Below, piece after piece: positions 9,004-21,185 of a stretch of 64,000 bases of DNA (position 1 is its first letter; every line of letters starts with the position of its first letter). The notes beneath the pieces were generated by a model, which saw only the letters and a program-made list of their open reading frames with translations, was not told the DNA's origin and did no database searches. The translations under genes and the position numbers were made by a program. Source of the DNA: Spiroplasma citri (GTDB lineage: Bacteria > Bacillota_I > Bacilli_A > Mycoplasmatales > Mycoplasmataceae); contig NZ_CP013197.1 in NCBI RefSeq assembly GCF_001886855.1, positions 1,535,710 to 1,599,709 of the forward strand. Reading direction: 5' to 3'.

Positions 9004-9687
9004 TTAGTTCAAAACTGTAAAAACCAAAAATACAAAATGTGTGTGGTTTCTACACATTTGTCATGGTTGTAATTCCATCCCCGAGGTAATATCTAATCAC
9101 ATTTTTTGAAATTGATTATTAAAATTATTAAGAATTATTTGATTACTTAATAATTTATTTCAACTATCCACAAGTTTATCTTCACTATTAATTTGTCCCT
9201 TTGAATTATCAAATTTAATAAATTGATTATTAATAAAATTTCAAGTTAGGCGATAATAAAATTGTAAAAAACTATGTCCATAAAATTAACTTTTTTCTGT
9301 TGTAAAAATTCCAACAGTAAACCAAAAAATATAATTAGTATTAGTAAAATCAGCAAAATTAATTGCTTTGGTATTATAAAAGTTACTATCATAAACATGA
9401 CCATAATAAATATCAACTCTTAAATTTTTGACAATATTTAATCCTAAGTTATTTTGTAAACCCAGCATAACATTACTACGAATGGATGGCATTAATCCAT
9501 CATCGTAACCTCGAAGGCTATTTAAACCTCATTTGTTATTAGTCATAATTGATTGTGGTTTTAATAAAAGACTTAAATTTTTTGTTTCTTTTCATCATAG
9601 ATTAGTTGAAATTAAACTAAAACTTGTAGCAATAGGAAAAATAAATATCATTAAATAAAATAATTTTCGCAATTTTATTTTCTCCAT
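9004..9687 (-). pseudogene. Secreted/membrane-anchored protein with internal stop
   Basis: A frame of 228 codons from ATG 9687 with an N-terminal hydrophobic anchor ('LMIFIFPIATSFSLI' region) and a long polar, Asn/aromatic-rich body. A single in-frame TAA at 9286-9288 (after 'GIFTTEKS') interrupts it and the same frame continues to 9004. The last codons lie in a sequence that is repeated at about 8040, at the edge of prophage P1. It follows the FtsX permease by 15 bases, so it was probably part of that operon. The function is unknown. Confidence 0.6.
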
Positions 9688-9702
9688 TTTATTTTTTTAG
9701 TT

Positions 9703-12700
9703 TTATACTTCGTTTGCAGTAACTTGTTCTTGAATACTCATATGATTAATTTTATAAGTTGAAATTCAATATGTTATTAAATAGATTCCTGCCATTAAAA
9801 TAAAAGTAATTGGAATTGTAATTCATGGGAATCCAAATGGAATAATTACTTTAGCAATTGCAATAAACCCATAAACACCTAGTCATAATATTAATCACAT
9901 TATGCCAACACCTAAAATTCATGCTAGAAAAGCAAACGGAGTAAATATCCCTAATGTTAAACTATTAATTTCACGATTTGAATATCCTAAAGCTTTCATT
10001 ACAGCCATAAATTTTAGAAAAGAATTAACAAAGGATTCTGTCATAATATATACAATAATAATAGCGGTTATAATCGTAATAATAACAAAGATAATCGATA
10101 AGATACTTGAAATTCAAGCAAGTTTTTCAATAACTTGCGATTTAATAATTAAATAATCTGTTCCCCCAACTCCACTAGTTAATTGGCCGTTCATAAAATC
10201 ATTCATTGAATACGAACCATCTGGGGAAGAAAGATTAAATCGTGTTGTTTGATCAACTTGATCATTATATTTACTAAACTTACCATTAAATCATAACATC
10301 GGATTATCATCTTTGTAATCATATAGTTCACTAGAACTTGTATTAAAACCAAGAATTTTATTAGCAATAACTTGATTTACATATGCCCTCGGAACATAAT
10401 ATGAATTTTGAATTCCAACAACTTTATATTTAATATTTTTAGTAATTTTGCCAATTTTTAATAATCCTTGCCGTAATGCTTCTCGATATCAATTAGTTGG
10501 AAAGCCCGTTAAATCACCAATACCATTAATTTCTTTGTCAAATTTATTATCAAAAGGATGAATAACATAATAATCACCTTCTTCAGTTACTTCTTTAGTG
10601 ACTACTCTCTGATCAGGGGGGCTATTAAGGTCTAGCAACCCTGGTAAGCGGCGTCCTGTTGTTGCAGAAATTGTTGAATTTTGAAATTCACCTGGTTTAA
10701 AAGCAGAAGCTGGTAATTTTAAAACAAAATTTTTAATATTATAATAATCTTGAACTTTACCATTTTTATTTTCAAAACCAACACGTGTTTTGTTTCCAAT
10801 TGTTAATTTCGTTAAATCAAGGGTAAAAGGATTAAGATTATCATCAGTAAAACCACTTGGTAACTCATATGACCATGCGGTTTGGTCTACAGCACAATGC
10901 AGTGCATCATCACAATACTGTAATTGTTGAACATTAGTAGTAGTTTCAACTATTTTATTTAACAATAAATTATATTTATTTTCTGCGGCTTTATTTACAA
11001 CCATTGGAATTTCATCTGCTCCAATATTTAAATTTTTACTATCATCTAAGATTTTTTTAACCGTATGATTTGGAAAAATAATTGTTTTATTATTTGCATT
11101 AATTCCATATGTTGGAAGAATAAAACTTGAATTTGATATATTTGTTGTATATCCCGTATAAACATCTTCATTTTTTGAATTATAAGTTGAAGTTCCAAAA
11201 GTAAAATTAAATTGTAATTTCGCCAAATCATCTTTTAACCACATTGCTCGAATTTTACCTGGCATAATATCACTTGTTGCATATTGTGCACAATAAGTCC
11301 AACGATCAATAATATTTGGGTCTGTTGGGTGAACTGGTGGTTTTCCAAATGCACGTGGAATTGTTGAGCATAATAAAGTATCAATTTGATTTCGAATATC
11401 AACATTTTCACCATAATGTTTATACATATCATAAAAAGTACCAATTGATAAACTTGCTCCTTTTCCAACCATAAAATTAAAAATAATCATATTATTTAAT
11501 TGTTGCGCGTATAAATGAGCATTTTTAGCACTAATATCATTTTTTGTTGATAACCATTTTCCATTATATAAATAATCACTTACTAAAGAATTTTTAGTTA
11601 ATGGATATGCTGCCTCAGTCGAAAAAATAGGACCATTTCAGTCATACATTTCATAGCGACTAAATGGAATATTACCAATAACATTCGTATATTCGTATTC
11701 ATTATCATAATTTAAATTGGCATAATAATCTTTACTAAACTTATTGATTGCTGTTGGAATTAAAGTTGCTAACGTTAAAGATAAACTAGCAACAAAAAAT
11801 GTTAAGAAAAATCAACCAATTTTTTTCATTGAAACGGCCATCATCACAAAACGAAATTTTGTTGTAAACTTTTTAAAACAAAAAACATTGCTAATAGAAT
11901 ATACTAATTTTGAGGTTTTAATATTTTTATTCGGATTTAATAAATCTAACGGACTAATTATTAATTGTCGAATTGCTGTTACTAAAATTGACAAACTACT
12001 AACAAGACCAATAATCCCAAAACAAATCGCAAATGGAATCAATGAAAATGAAAAGTTAACTGGAATAACAAAGTAACTATTAAAAACACTCATAATAGGG
12101 AGTTGCAAAAAGACACCAATAATTCATCCAAGTGGAACTCCAATTCCAGTTACTACAATTGCATGCGCTAAATAAGAACTAGCAATTGTTAATCCACTAT
12201 AGCCGTTTGCTTTTAAAATTCCATTTTCAATTTTTTGTTGATTAATAATTTTTTTAATTAAAATTATTAATGTGAAAATTAAAATTATTAAGAAAATAAT
12301 GCATAAAACAATTGTAATCGTGCGATAAAATATAATTGTAGTTCCCAATAAAGAATAACGTAAGTAAACCAACTTTGTTTCATCGCGACTTTGTAGTGGA
12401 GCATTTTTATAACTTGGATTATTTAAACTTCAAAAATCAGCTGCTAAATATTTTTTAAAATTTTCAAAGTCTGTTCCTTTATTTTCAGATAAACCAACAT
12501 GATTAATATATAATGTGGAATTTTCTTCAATATCAGTGTTGGCAGCAATAGACTCACTACGATAAACTTTTTCAGAAACATAAATAATACCATCTGTTTT
12601 TGGATCTGGAAAAACATCAGTATCATAAATTGTTGGATAAATATTAGCCGGATCTCCACCAATAGCACCAACAAAGAAATTTGAATTTTCACCAATTGTA

Positions 12701-13947
12701 AGTTGATCTCCTACTTTTAATTTTTGACTCCGTGCAAATTGTGGTGTAATAACAACATATACATCATTAATTGGATTAGTCGGATCAAAAGAATCATATT
12801 TTTTAATAAGTTTTAATTTATTATCTTGTAATAATTGTTGTCAATTAATAATTTTATATTTTAAATTTGATGTTAAGTCTCAATATGCATATTGTTCACG
12901 TAACTGAACTGAAAAATTTGAAGCTTTAGCAACTAAAGTATAATAGGATTTTGTCAACCCATAAGGTCCATAAGGTTGATTCCTAAAACTACTATTCTTA
13001 TTATTTTGATTATAAAAATCATTAACACTAAAAACGGCATTTTCAATATTATTATTATAACCAACATCAAGATTATTATTAACAGTTGGTGAATAATAAA
13101 GACTAATTTTTGTTAAAGGCTGTGATGTATCTTTTACTAAAAAACTTAAATCACCATTTAATTTTTCCTCAAATAATCTATTTTCAATGCTAGCTTTAGT
13201 AGGAATTTCATCTATGCTCCCTCGTAAATCAACATCTTTTTTTCATTTTGTTATACCATTATTAACAAAATCAATAACTGCATCCTTTAATTTTTTTCTA
13301 TCTGTTATCCCAGGATATTTTTTATTTAGATATGCAATAATTAAATTTACTGTATTCTGCGAAATATCAATATGCGTAAAATTATTCATAAATTCTTCAA
13401 TTAAAGGTAAATTATCTTGATTAAAAAGATAACCTTTCTGATCATATAATTGTCCAATTACAGAAGTTTGAAAAGGTTTGCTATTAAAGTTAAAACGATA
13501 TAAACCATTATTTAAAAAAATTGGAGCAGTTTTATCAAGATCAGTAAAAATAATATTACTTACTTTATTTGTTCTAGAATCAAAAGTAAATTCTATTTCA
13601 ACATTATTATCCAATGCTTTTAATGCTCCATCTTCACCTAAATGAGCATAAGGTAATGTTCCCTGTTCACCATTAACATCAGTAATTAAATGATAATCAT
13701 TGCTAAAAGCATATCAGGGGGTAATTGTTTCTACATTTTGTCCTGTTTTCTTTTTACTATCGAATCTTAATAAATAATCATAAGCAAAAGTTCCTTCCCC
13801 CATAAATGAATATGCATTAGTTAAACGCGTATTAACAATTCATGAAGAAGTTGTTAATAATGTTAAAAGCGCAGCTAATATTATAAAAATAATTAACTGT
13901 GCTTTTTGCTTAAACATACTTTTTAATGTTTGTAAAAACAGCAACAT
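9703..13947 (-). CDS. Large FtsX-family ABC transporter permease, 1414 aa
   Basis: One uninterrupted code-4 frame starting behind AGGAGATC. An N-terminal membrane segment (about residues 15-40) precedes a very large extracellular region; an FtsX-like block of three to four spans lies near the middle (including 'TIIFYRTITIVLCIIFLIIL' and 'GIIGLVSSLSILV'); a second large extracellular region follows; and a second FtsX block closes the protein ('KFMAVMKALGYSNREI' is the typical cytoplasmic loop). MacB/LolCDE-type permeases have this topology. No ATPase partner is encoded nearby. The lipoprotein gene upstream is 30 bases away, so the two are probably co-transcribed. Confidence 0.8.
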
Positions 13948-13977
13948 TTTTAGATCTCCTCTTTTTTCAATTAACTA

Positions 13978-16302
13978 TTAATAATAACGAGTATTGTTAT
14001 AGTATCAAACAAAGTCACTTAATAAATATGAATTTTTTGTTAAATCATCTTTAATCCTTGGATTATATAAAAAACGAGCTTGGTTATTAAATTCAACAAC
14101 ATAACTATATTTAATTTTATCACTATTTGTTAAATATTCATTGCCCTGTCCATCATAATCAACTCAGTCTTTACTATTTCATGTTTCGCCCTCTGGTGCA
14201 ATATTATGACGTTGTTTTGGGTCTTTTTCTTGTTCAACATATGAAGGAGAATTTCCTGAAGCAGGATCAGTATATCCTAATGGTTTTTTATGACGTTCTA
14301 ATTTAGTTGAAGCATCTTTGGGGCCATAATAATCTAATTGGTAACGAACACCAGTTACAGAACCATCAGTTACAATTGCACCTAATTTTGAACCATCTAC
14401 GCCAGTTCCTGAGGCTGTAATATATCATTTTCGATCTAAAAAGATATTATCAAATCAATCCTCGGCCATTACTTTATTAACTTGATTTGTTAATTCACCA
14501 ATATAACCATTTTCTGAATCTAATATTTGTGTAATAAATTTATGCATTGATTCATAATCAGGATACGTATTATTACCTCCATGCGCTCAAGTATTAATGA
14601 CATCAAATAATGATCCTTGTTTATATTGACCTGTTTCATCAACAAAACCATAACTATTTAAAATAAACTTAGCATATTCGCTATTAGGATCAACTGACAT
14701 TAAGTCCTCTTTAAAACCGCTTTTTTTCGGTCCTTCATTATAAACATTATCAATTGTTTTAACATTATTATTATTTAATTTATAATGTCCTTCACTATCA
14801 CTAGTGTAAAATCAATTTGCTAACCCCGCAATTCCTTTTAATAAATTAAACAAATCAAAATTTGGTCCGTTCAACATTTGCAATAATGTTCGAATTAAAG
14901 CAACAACACTATCTTCAGAAAAATTCCCAATTAAGCCTTGGAATTTTAAAAGACCTTCATAAACTGTCTTTGACATTATACGGTTAAATTTTTGGACACC
15001 AAAGTTTGAACCTTCTTTTGCTAAAGCTTCTGTAAATCAGTTTCCTAAAACAGAATACCATTTTAAAAAGGCATTTTTATGTTCTTTATTATCACTTGTT
15101 AAATCTAAATATTGCTTCTCCTCTTGCAAAATTATGCTCAGAGATTTTGCCACAACTGGACTGCTAAAAATATCATAAAGTTTCATATTTTTAATTGTTT
15201 TATCAGGTTCAGCCACTTCACCATCACTTTGATGTTCAACTTTAAGAACCGTATTTTCAATCGTATAACGACTAAATATTTCTAATAATGGACTGTCCAA
15301 TTTAACATTACCTGAACTGTCAAAAAACTGATTTTTTATTTGCATTAAAATAAAAAATGGTGCTGCTAAGAAAATTCCTGCAGTTTTTTCGCCAGAACGA
15401 TTATTTTGAATAAATGGTAATAACTGTGCTAATGAATATAAAACTGGTAATTCTAATCCCGGCCCAAATTGACCTAACATGGTAATTGCTTCATCAAAAT
15501 ATTTTAAACCAAATAAATCATATAATGAACTTGATTGGTTCGCCACACTCTTTCCAAATTTAATTTCTTCACCACCATCGTTATAAGACAATGTTGACTT
15601 TGTTGGCGGTGTTAAAAGTGAATTATGATATAAAATATTTGATACATAAGGACCTCATGATGAATCATAATAATTACTTCAACCGGCAGTTCTCTTAATA
15701 TAATTAAGAACTGATTCTGATTTTTGTGATAATGTATTTGCTAAAGCTCCAGTATCATATTGAGCTCATGCTAAATTTGGATTTGCAACAAAATCTTTAT
15801 AACGCCCTGATGCATCTGTTTTATTGCTAGGATGTCCTTGGTTAGCTTCTGTATTTCATTTTGAAAAATCACTCATTGCAACAATTGATGACATTAAATT
15901 ATAAATATTTCGTTCTGGTTGATAAGTACTATCCGTTGCTCTTCAAGGATTATAATAAAGATTATTTAATTTTTTATATTCTTCAACATAATCTTTAATT
16001 TTAATTTCTTTTACACTTTTAGTAGTAAAAACTCCTTTTAAGTTTCTTCCAACATTATTTAAGAAATATTGTAATGTCGGAAACCCATAAGTATTCATAT
16101 TTTCATGACGACTAGCAATTAAAATTTTAGCAATTGTACTAGTATATTTAACTAAATTTCGAATTGTCGGGTCGATCTTATTAAGTTCACTATCAAAATA
16201 ATCATCATTTTGACTATTTTTTCCTTTTGCACAAGAAACTACTCCCAGCATACTTGCTGACATTAAAGTTGTAGATCCTAGTATAGAAAGTAATTTTTTC
16301 AT
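13978..16302 (-). CDS. Large lipoprotein paired with the FtsX permease, 774 aa
   Basis: ATG 16302 sits 8 bases after GGAG; a GTG nine bases earlier would have no room for a ribosome site. The signal peptide 'MKKLLSILGSTTLMSASMLG' leads to lipobox 'VVSC'. The mature protein is a long, soluble, aromatic- and Asn-rich extracellular protein without recognised motifs. In mollicutes such lipoproteins are commonly encoded next to large FtsX-like permeases. A joint role in surface protein export or substrate capture is inferred from that pairing. Confidence 0.75.
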
Positions 16303-16476
16303 TTCCTTCACTCCTTTTATATTTATTAAATTTTTATAAAAATCATTAATTTAAAAGTCAGCAGATAACATTAAATTTTAATTACCCGCTTATAAACATT
16401 TTAATAAAAATTGTTGTATATTTAATTGGTTTATCCATGATCAAACAATTATTTTTAATTACTAAAACAAAAAAAT

Positions 16477-16884
16477 TTAAATCCTCATTGTTCTTTTTTT
16501 ATTCTGTGTTTTAGTATTGTTTTTATTTATCAAAACAACATTTCAAACATAAATTCAAAGTAAAATAATCATAAAAATATTTTTAAAAATTATTGATAAT
16601 TTAATATCATTTTTATTTTCAATAAAATATAAATTTAAAATTAAACACAATAATAACAAAATAAAACCAAAAGATAATCTCCGAAAAATTTGCTTTACTT
16701 CCATTGCATTATTGTTAATTACAATAGTACTAATTAAACTTCCATAACCAATCACTCATAAACTTAAATGAAATGAGTTGTTTTCTGTTTTTAAAAATGC
16801 ATCAAAAATAATTAAAAAGAAAATAACAATTAATTTATTAAATAAGACAATAAAATTAAAATATTTTGTTTTTGTTGTGAAACG
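16477..16884 (-). pseudogene. C-terminal part of a multi-span membrane protein, cut by prophage P2
   Basis: The open frame comes out of the left end of prophage P2 with 'RFTTKTKYFNF' and continues through four to five hydrophobic segments ('KLIVIFFLIIFDAFL', 'RLSFGFILLLLCLILNLYFI') to TAA at 16477, ending in a basic tail. No start codon of its own is convincing. The likely N-terminal part lies beyond the other end of P2 (25367-25574). No family is recognised. The stretch 16303-16476 between this and the lipoprotein has no gene. Confidence 0.55.
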
Positions 16885-16907
16885 TGTAAAATGAAGTGCA
16901 ACAAATC
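16885..16907 (+). repeat. Left terminal inverted repeat of P2
   Basis: TGTAAAATGAAGTGCAACAAATC. It matches in inverted orientation the right end at 25345-25366 (TGTAATCGAAGTGCAACAAATC on the minus strand). The same ends bound P3 and P4. Confidence 0.75.
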
Positions 16908-17171
16908 TTTATTAATTAAATAATATAATAAAAATTAAAAAAATCAACCATAAATTAAAAAAAATAAAAATAATTTTAATTTTTCTTTTAATTTATTCAC
17001 ATTTAAACACACTAAAAAAGAATTTATTAAATTTTAATTAATAAATACATATTTTATTATTTTAATGACATATTTTGTTATTTTAATGACATATTTTATA
17101 ATTTAATATACATTTTTGACATATTTTATGAATTAATTTACATATTATTAATTAATTAAAATATAATAAAC
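16908..17171. other. Non-coding tail between P2 left end and transposase
   Basis: No supported gene. Between about 17055 and 17145 a degenerate unit GACATATTTTrTwATTTwA recurs three to four times in tandem. A hydrophobic minus-strand frame of about 20 codons near 16920-16985 is not conserved in P3/P4 and was not called. Confidence 0.45.
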
Positions 17172-18146
17172 TTATCTAAAATTATCTATAAATACATCTT
17201 TTGCTGTTCTTCAATTCAGAACAGGCCTTAATTTTTCATTTATTACATCATTAACTACTCAATCTAATCGTTTCTGACTAACCTTATTAAAATCAGTTCC
17301 AGGAGGAAATCAATGTCTTAATTCACCATTTATTTTTTCAATTAAAGGTTTTTGACGAGGTTTACCAGCATCACAAAAATAAACTTGTGTTTCAGCAAAT
17401 ATTTCCATTTCTCGTCATTTACTAAATTCTTTACCTCTATCTGTTATTATTCCTTTCATTTTACCCATTAAATTATTATTTATAACCATCTCTTTAAATT
17501 TTACTAGAACTTCCATAGCAGTATGATTTTCAAATTTTATTGCAAAATATTTTCTACTTGATTGTTCTACTAAAACTAAACAACTAGATAAATGTTCTTT
17601 TCCAACAACAGTATCCATTTCAAATCATCCAACATTAGAAACTTTATTTTCAATATCTCAAATTGACTTAAAATCAGTTAATTTACCACGATTATCAGAT
17701 TTTCCTTTTGTTTTATATTTTTTTCCACGATGTCGCAAATTCTGTTTTAAAAAACCATAAAAACCTAAACGAATTCATTTATACAATGTTTTAACACAAA
17801 CCGGAAATTTAACACCAAATTTTAAAAAATAACGATAAATAAGTTCTGACGGTGAATCGTGATATTTATTAAATCTAATTTGAATAAAATTAATCTGTTC
17901 TTCCGTAAATTTACATCTTTTATTATTCTTTTTTCTTTTCTTATAATACATTTTATCTGACTTATAAGCACTATATTCATCAGTAGTTTTAAAACGCTTA
18001 ATTTCTCGTAAAATAGTACTACGATGTCTATTCAAACATTTAGCGATTGCAGAAATATTCTGTTCACCATTATTTTTTAAAAACATTTTTGATAATAATA
18101 ATTGTTCTAATTTAACTTTATCCATAAAACTTAAATGACTATACAT
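17172..18146 (-). CDS. IS30-family transposase, 324 aa
   Basis: An N-terminal helix-turn-helix region ('SAIAKCLNRHRSTILREIKR') is the IS30 signature. The catalytic domain carries Asp in 'FEMDTVVGK', Asp in 'ITDRGKEF' and Glu in 'KPLIEKINGEL', a complete DDE triad. The gene is uninterrupted under code 4 and diverges from the lipoprotein gene across a shared promoter region. In this phage type the transposase is part of the viral genome and the inverted repeats lie at the ends of the whole prophage, so it probably drives phage integration rather than acting as an independent IS. Broken copies are at 28180-29152 and 58311-59282. Confidence 0.9.
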
Positions 18147-18209
18147 AACATTTATATACCTTTCATTAACTTATAAAATTAATATTTAATACGAATAATT
18201 GATATATAA

Positions 18210-18238
18210 TTGATATGTGATAAAAACAATTATATATA
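18210..18238 (+). promoter_or_regulatory. Promoter of the P2 lipoprotein
   Basis: TTGATA and TATATA with a 17-base spacer lie 25 bases before the lipoprotein start. The surrounding sequence is full of TTGATATATAATTGATAT-like direct repeats that could be operator sites shared with the divergent transposase gene. Confidence 0.55.
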
Positions 18239-18262
18239 AAACAATAAAAAGGAGCAATATAT

Positions 18263-18736
18263 ATGAAAAAATGACTTAGCATAATAGGAACAATCGGATT
18301 AACCGCAACAAGCACAACAACACTAATCAGTTGTGAAAAATCTAAAAAACCAAATAATAATGAAGAAAATAAACCGACACCAGAACCACAATATAATCCA
18401 CAACAAGCACAAAAAGATAGTAATTGAAAATTAATTGATAAAAATAATTTTGATAATGAATTTAGTACAAAAAATAATAAATCATATTTATTTCTTAATT
18501 TATTTGATGTAGGTAAATATGGTATATATTTAGCAAAAAATAATGGTAATATATCACAAAAAAGAAATAATATTTGATATTTAGAAACATATAATCCAAA
18601 AGATTTCGTAATGTTTAACACTGCAAATATAAAATCACTTTATCGTTGAGATGGGGATAGTGAACCACAATTACCAACTATCGACAAAAACACCGGTGAA
18701 ATTACTGACTGAAAAGAACAAAAAGGAACTGAATAA
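18263..18736 (+). CDS. Phage lipoprotein carrying the same variable domain as P2 ORF1, 157 aa
   Basis: The signal peptide ('MKKWLSIIGTIGLTATSTTT') ends in lipobox 'LISC'. A Lys/Pro/Asn/Gln linker (about residues 25-52) leads to a domain from 'SNWKL' to 'NTGEITDW' (about residues 53-150) and a short tail 'KEQKGTE'. The DNA for the domain (18421-18714) is repeated in inverted orientation inside ORF1 (20096-20389) with one base change (Lys/Arg). The protein should be tethered outside the cell. By analogy with the pIII receptor-binding domain of coliphage f1, which blocks superinfection when made in the host, it may shield the phage receptor; this is inference. Confidence 0.8.
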
Positions 18737-18749
18737 CAGTTCCTTTTTT
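18720..18749. terminator. Bidirectional terminator between P2 lipoprotein and ORF1
   Basis: AAAAAGGAACTG / CAGTTCCTTTTT, a 12 bp stem with a 5-base loop. The two convergent genes are only 11 bp apart. Confidence 0.85.
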
Positions 18750-20937
18750 ATATTAATCGCACAAATTTCATAAAAATAATTAATAAAAAGATATTTGTTA
18801 TTGTACTATACAATGCTGGATTAAATTTTCATACCTCAAATATTTGACTAAAAAAAATATATACTGCTTCAAAAACCTTACCAACACCACTCGCTAATTC
18901 GTTAACTTGTTTAACTCCCGGAATAGTATTAACAATTCAAATCACCGCATTTTTAATATGAGTTTCTAAATCTCATCAACCTTTAGGAGTTATATATTGC
19001 ACTTGAAATCATTGCTTATCGGGGAACAACCCACCATTATTAATTTCTTGTCAATTATAAATCCCAAAATTAAAATCATAATATCGGTACATATCATTTT
19101 CTTTTTGTGCTTGTAATTCAAAAACATTATAACCGATTTTTTGTTCTTCAATTTTTTTATATTGCAAACCATATTTATTTTGTAAATTACCTCCAAAAAC
19201 ATAACCGGAATTTAACTTAATATTATAATTATTAGCAACCGAAAAATCATAATTAAAAACACTACCATAATTATTAATGGTATAAAACCGATTTTTAAAT
19301 GCTGAATATAATTTAATATCTAATTGCTTATATTTATCAGAAAAATAAAAATATCGTGGGTAAATTTTAAAACCATTATTTACTAACAAACCATATTTTT
19401 TATTATAACCTTGAACATAAGTATTATTTTCTAAATCAAAAATCGTACGTAAATAATTAGTATAAAATTTCTGTGAAATCTTAAACATACTATTTAATAA
19501 TTTATCAAATTGTAATTTATCGTTAATATTTTCACTCAACAAAATATTATTAAAATTTTGTAATTTCAACGCAAAAAAGTTAACTAAAACAGTATCATAT
19601 TGTAAATTATCAATATATCCATTTTCAATAAAAGAACTACGATTTTGAAACACTGGCACCAATGCACTTGCAAAAAACGACTGTAAAAACTTAGATAAAT
19701 CAAACTGACCGCTAAACTGTTGATAATACTTTAAATCTTTACTATTTAATGATGAATAAATTGAACCATTAAAATTAAAAACCTCACCCATTCCCGTTCG
19801 CATAAAACTAAAATTAAAACTTAAATCATCATTATTAATATTATTTAACTCTAAACTACCAGAAATAATTAAATTTGCTTCATCAACAGTCAAAATCATC
19901 CGATAAATTGCTTTTTTAATATTTTTAACATCCAACTCATCAACCGTCTCAAAATCAAAAATTATCCGCTTTGTACCAACCTTATTCGGATTTTCATAAT
20001 CAGCACTTCCGCCTTGCTGAACCCTAATATTTTCTTGCAAAACAGAATATAAAGACAAACCAATAAATTCTTTTACGCGAGTTTGTTGATAACTATTTCA
20101 GTCAGTAATTTCACCGGTGTTTTTGTCGATAGTTGGTAATTGTGGTTCACTATCCCCATCTCAACGATAAAGTGATTTTATATTTGCAGTGTTAAACATT
20201 ACGAAATCTTTTGGATTATATGTTTCTAAATATCAAATATTATTTCTTTTTTGTGATATATTACCATTATTTTTTGCTAAATATATACCATATCTACCTA
20301 CATCAAATAAATTAAGAAATAAATATGATTTATTATTTTTTGTACTAAATTCATTATCAAAATTATTTTTATCAATTAATTTTCAATTATCTTGGTTTAA
20401 CTTAACTCTTGGATAATGATTTTCTTTATAACGGTCAACATTTTCCACAATTTCTTTCGATACATCAAACATCTTATATTTTACAGCAAAAGCATAAATA
20501 AAATCAGTTAAATCATTCAAAAAATTCTCTTTTTTAACATCATAAAATTTTTCAACCATATACTTATTTTTTAAACTATGTCATTGTCGATAATAATTCA
20601 AAAATATTTCACCAGGTTTATCATAAACAACTCCGGTTGAATAACTATCTTGTAAAAAATCTAAATACCATTTATCATTAAACAATAAATTTTTTGATGT
20701 TTTTAAAGTTGGATTAATAAAATAATTTGTTTCCGACCAATTTTCAAAAAAACTACTGCGTAAAAACATTGTATTAATAAAATCAGTTTCATTAATACCT
20801 TTACCAGTACTACTTTCTTGTTTAAGCGTATATTGCTCCTCATTTAAGGGTCTAAACGCCGTTAAAGTAATAAATGGAATAACCAAACCCAAAAAAGTTA
20901 AAATAAATATGGCAAATAAAGATAACGATTTTTTCAT
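18748..20937 (-). CDS. Plectrovirus ORF1, probable minor coat/adsorption protein, 729 aa
   Basis: Signal peptide 'MKKSLSLFAIFILTFLGLVI' at the N-terminus; a polar region to about residue 180; the variable domain from 'DNWKL' to 'NTGEITDW' (about residues 183-281); a long conserved domain starting 'NSYQQTRVKEF'; and a C-terminal membrane anchor ('LYSTITNIFLLIIFMKF'). Signal peptide, modular ectodomain and C-terminal anchor are the layout of filamentous-phage pIII-type adsorption proteins; the assignment rests on that layout. Outside the variable domain it is nearly identical to P1 and P3 copies, but the domain is a different allele. Single open frame with many UGA Trp codons. Confidence 0.8.
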
Positions 20938-20948
20938 AAACTCAACTC

Positions 20949-21185
20949 CTAACTATACAATGTTTTTGAAACAATAAACCCAACAATATATAAACTCGAT
21001 ATTGTTAACATTAACGGATGACTAAACAAAACTGCCATTCTACCAAATAATCAAATCAACCAAGTATCAGAATTATATAAATCCATAATAATATTTTTTG
21101 CTGATGTAAATTGATTAATAATAACAGTAATAAAACCAGTTCCAAATATCGCAATCGCCGCCACCAATAAAACTAATTTAATCAT
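20949..21185 (-). CDS. Phage membrane protein, 78 aa
   Basis: Two membrane segments flank a short loop with '[11 protein letters not shown]'. The start overlaps the previous stop (TAATG) and ORF1 starts 11 bases beyond its TAG behind TTAGGAG. Virtually identical to the copies at 4751-4987 and 55390-55626. Probably an assembly or minor virion protein; no family is recognised. Confidence 0.75.

Noticed and set aside
11744..12076. Open frame on the plus strand inside the large permease gene
   Set aside because: It is antisense to a continuous 1414 aa gene with clear membrane segments and has no ribosome site; a shadow.
16915..16990. Tiny hydrophobic ORF next to the left end of P2
   Set aside because: The frame of about 20 codons is not kept in P3 or P4, where it ends after 11 codons.
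18166..18621. 151 aa minus-strand frame and its twin at 20189-20416 on the plus strand
   Set aside because: Both are antisense shadows of the shared variable domain; they look conserved only because the domain is duplicated.
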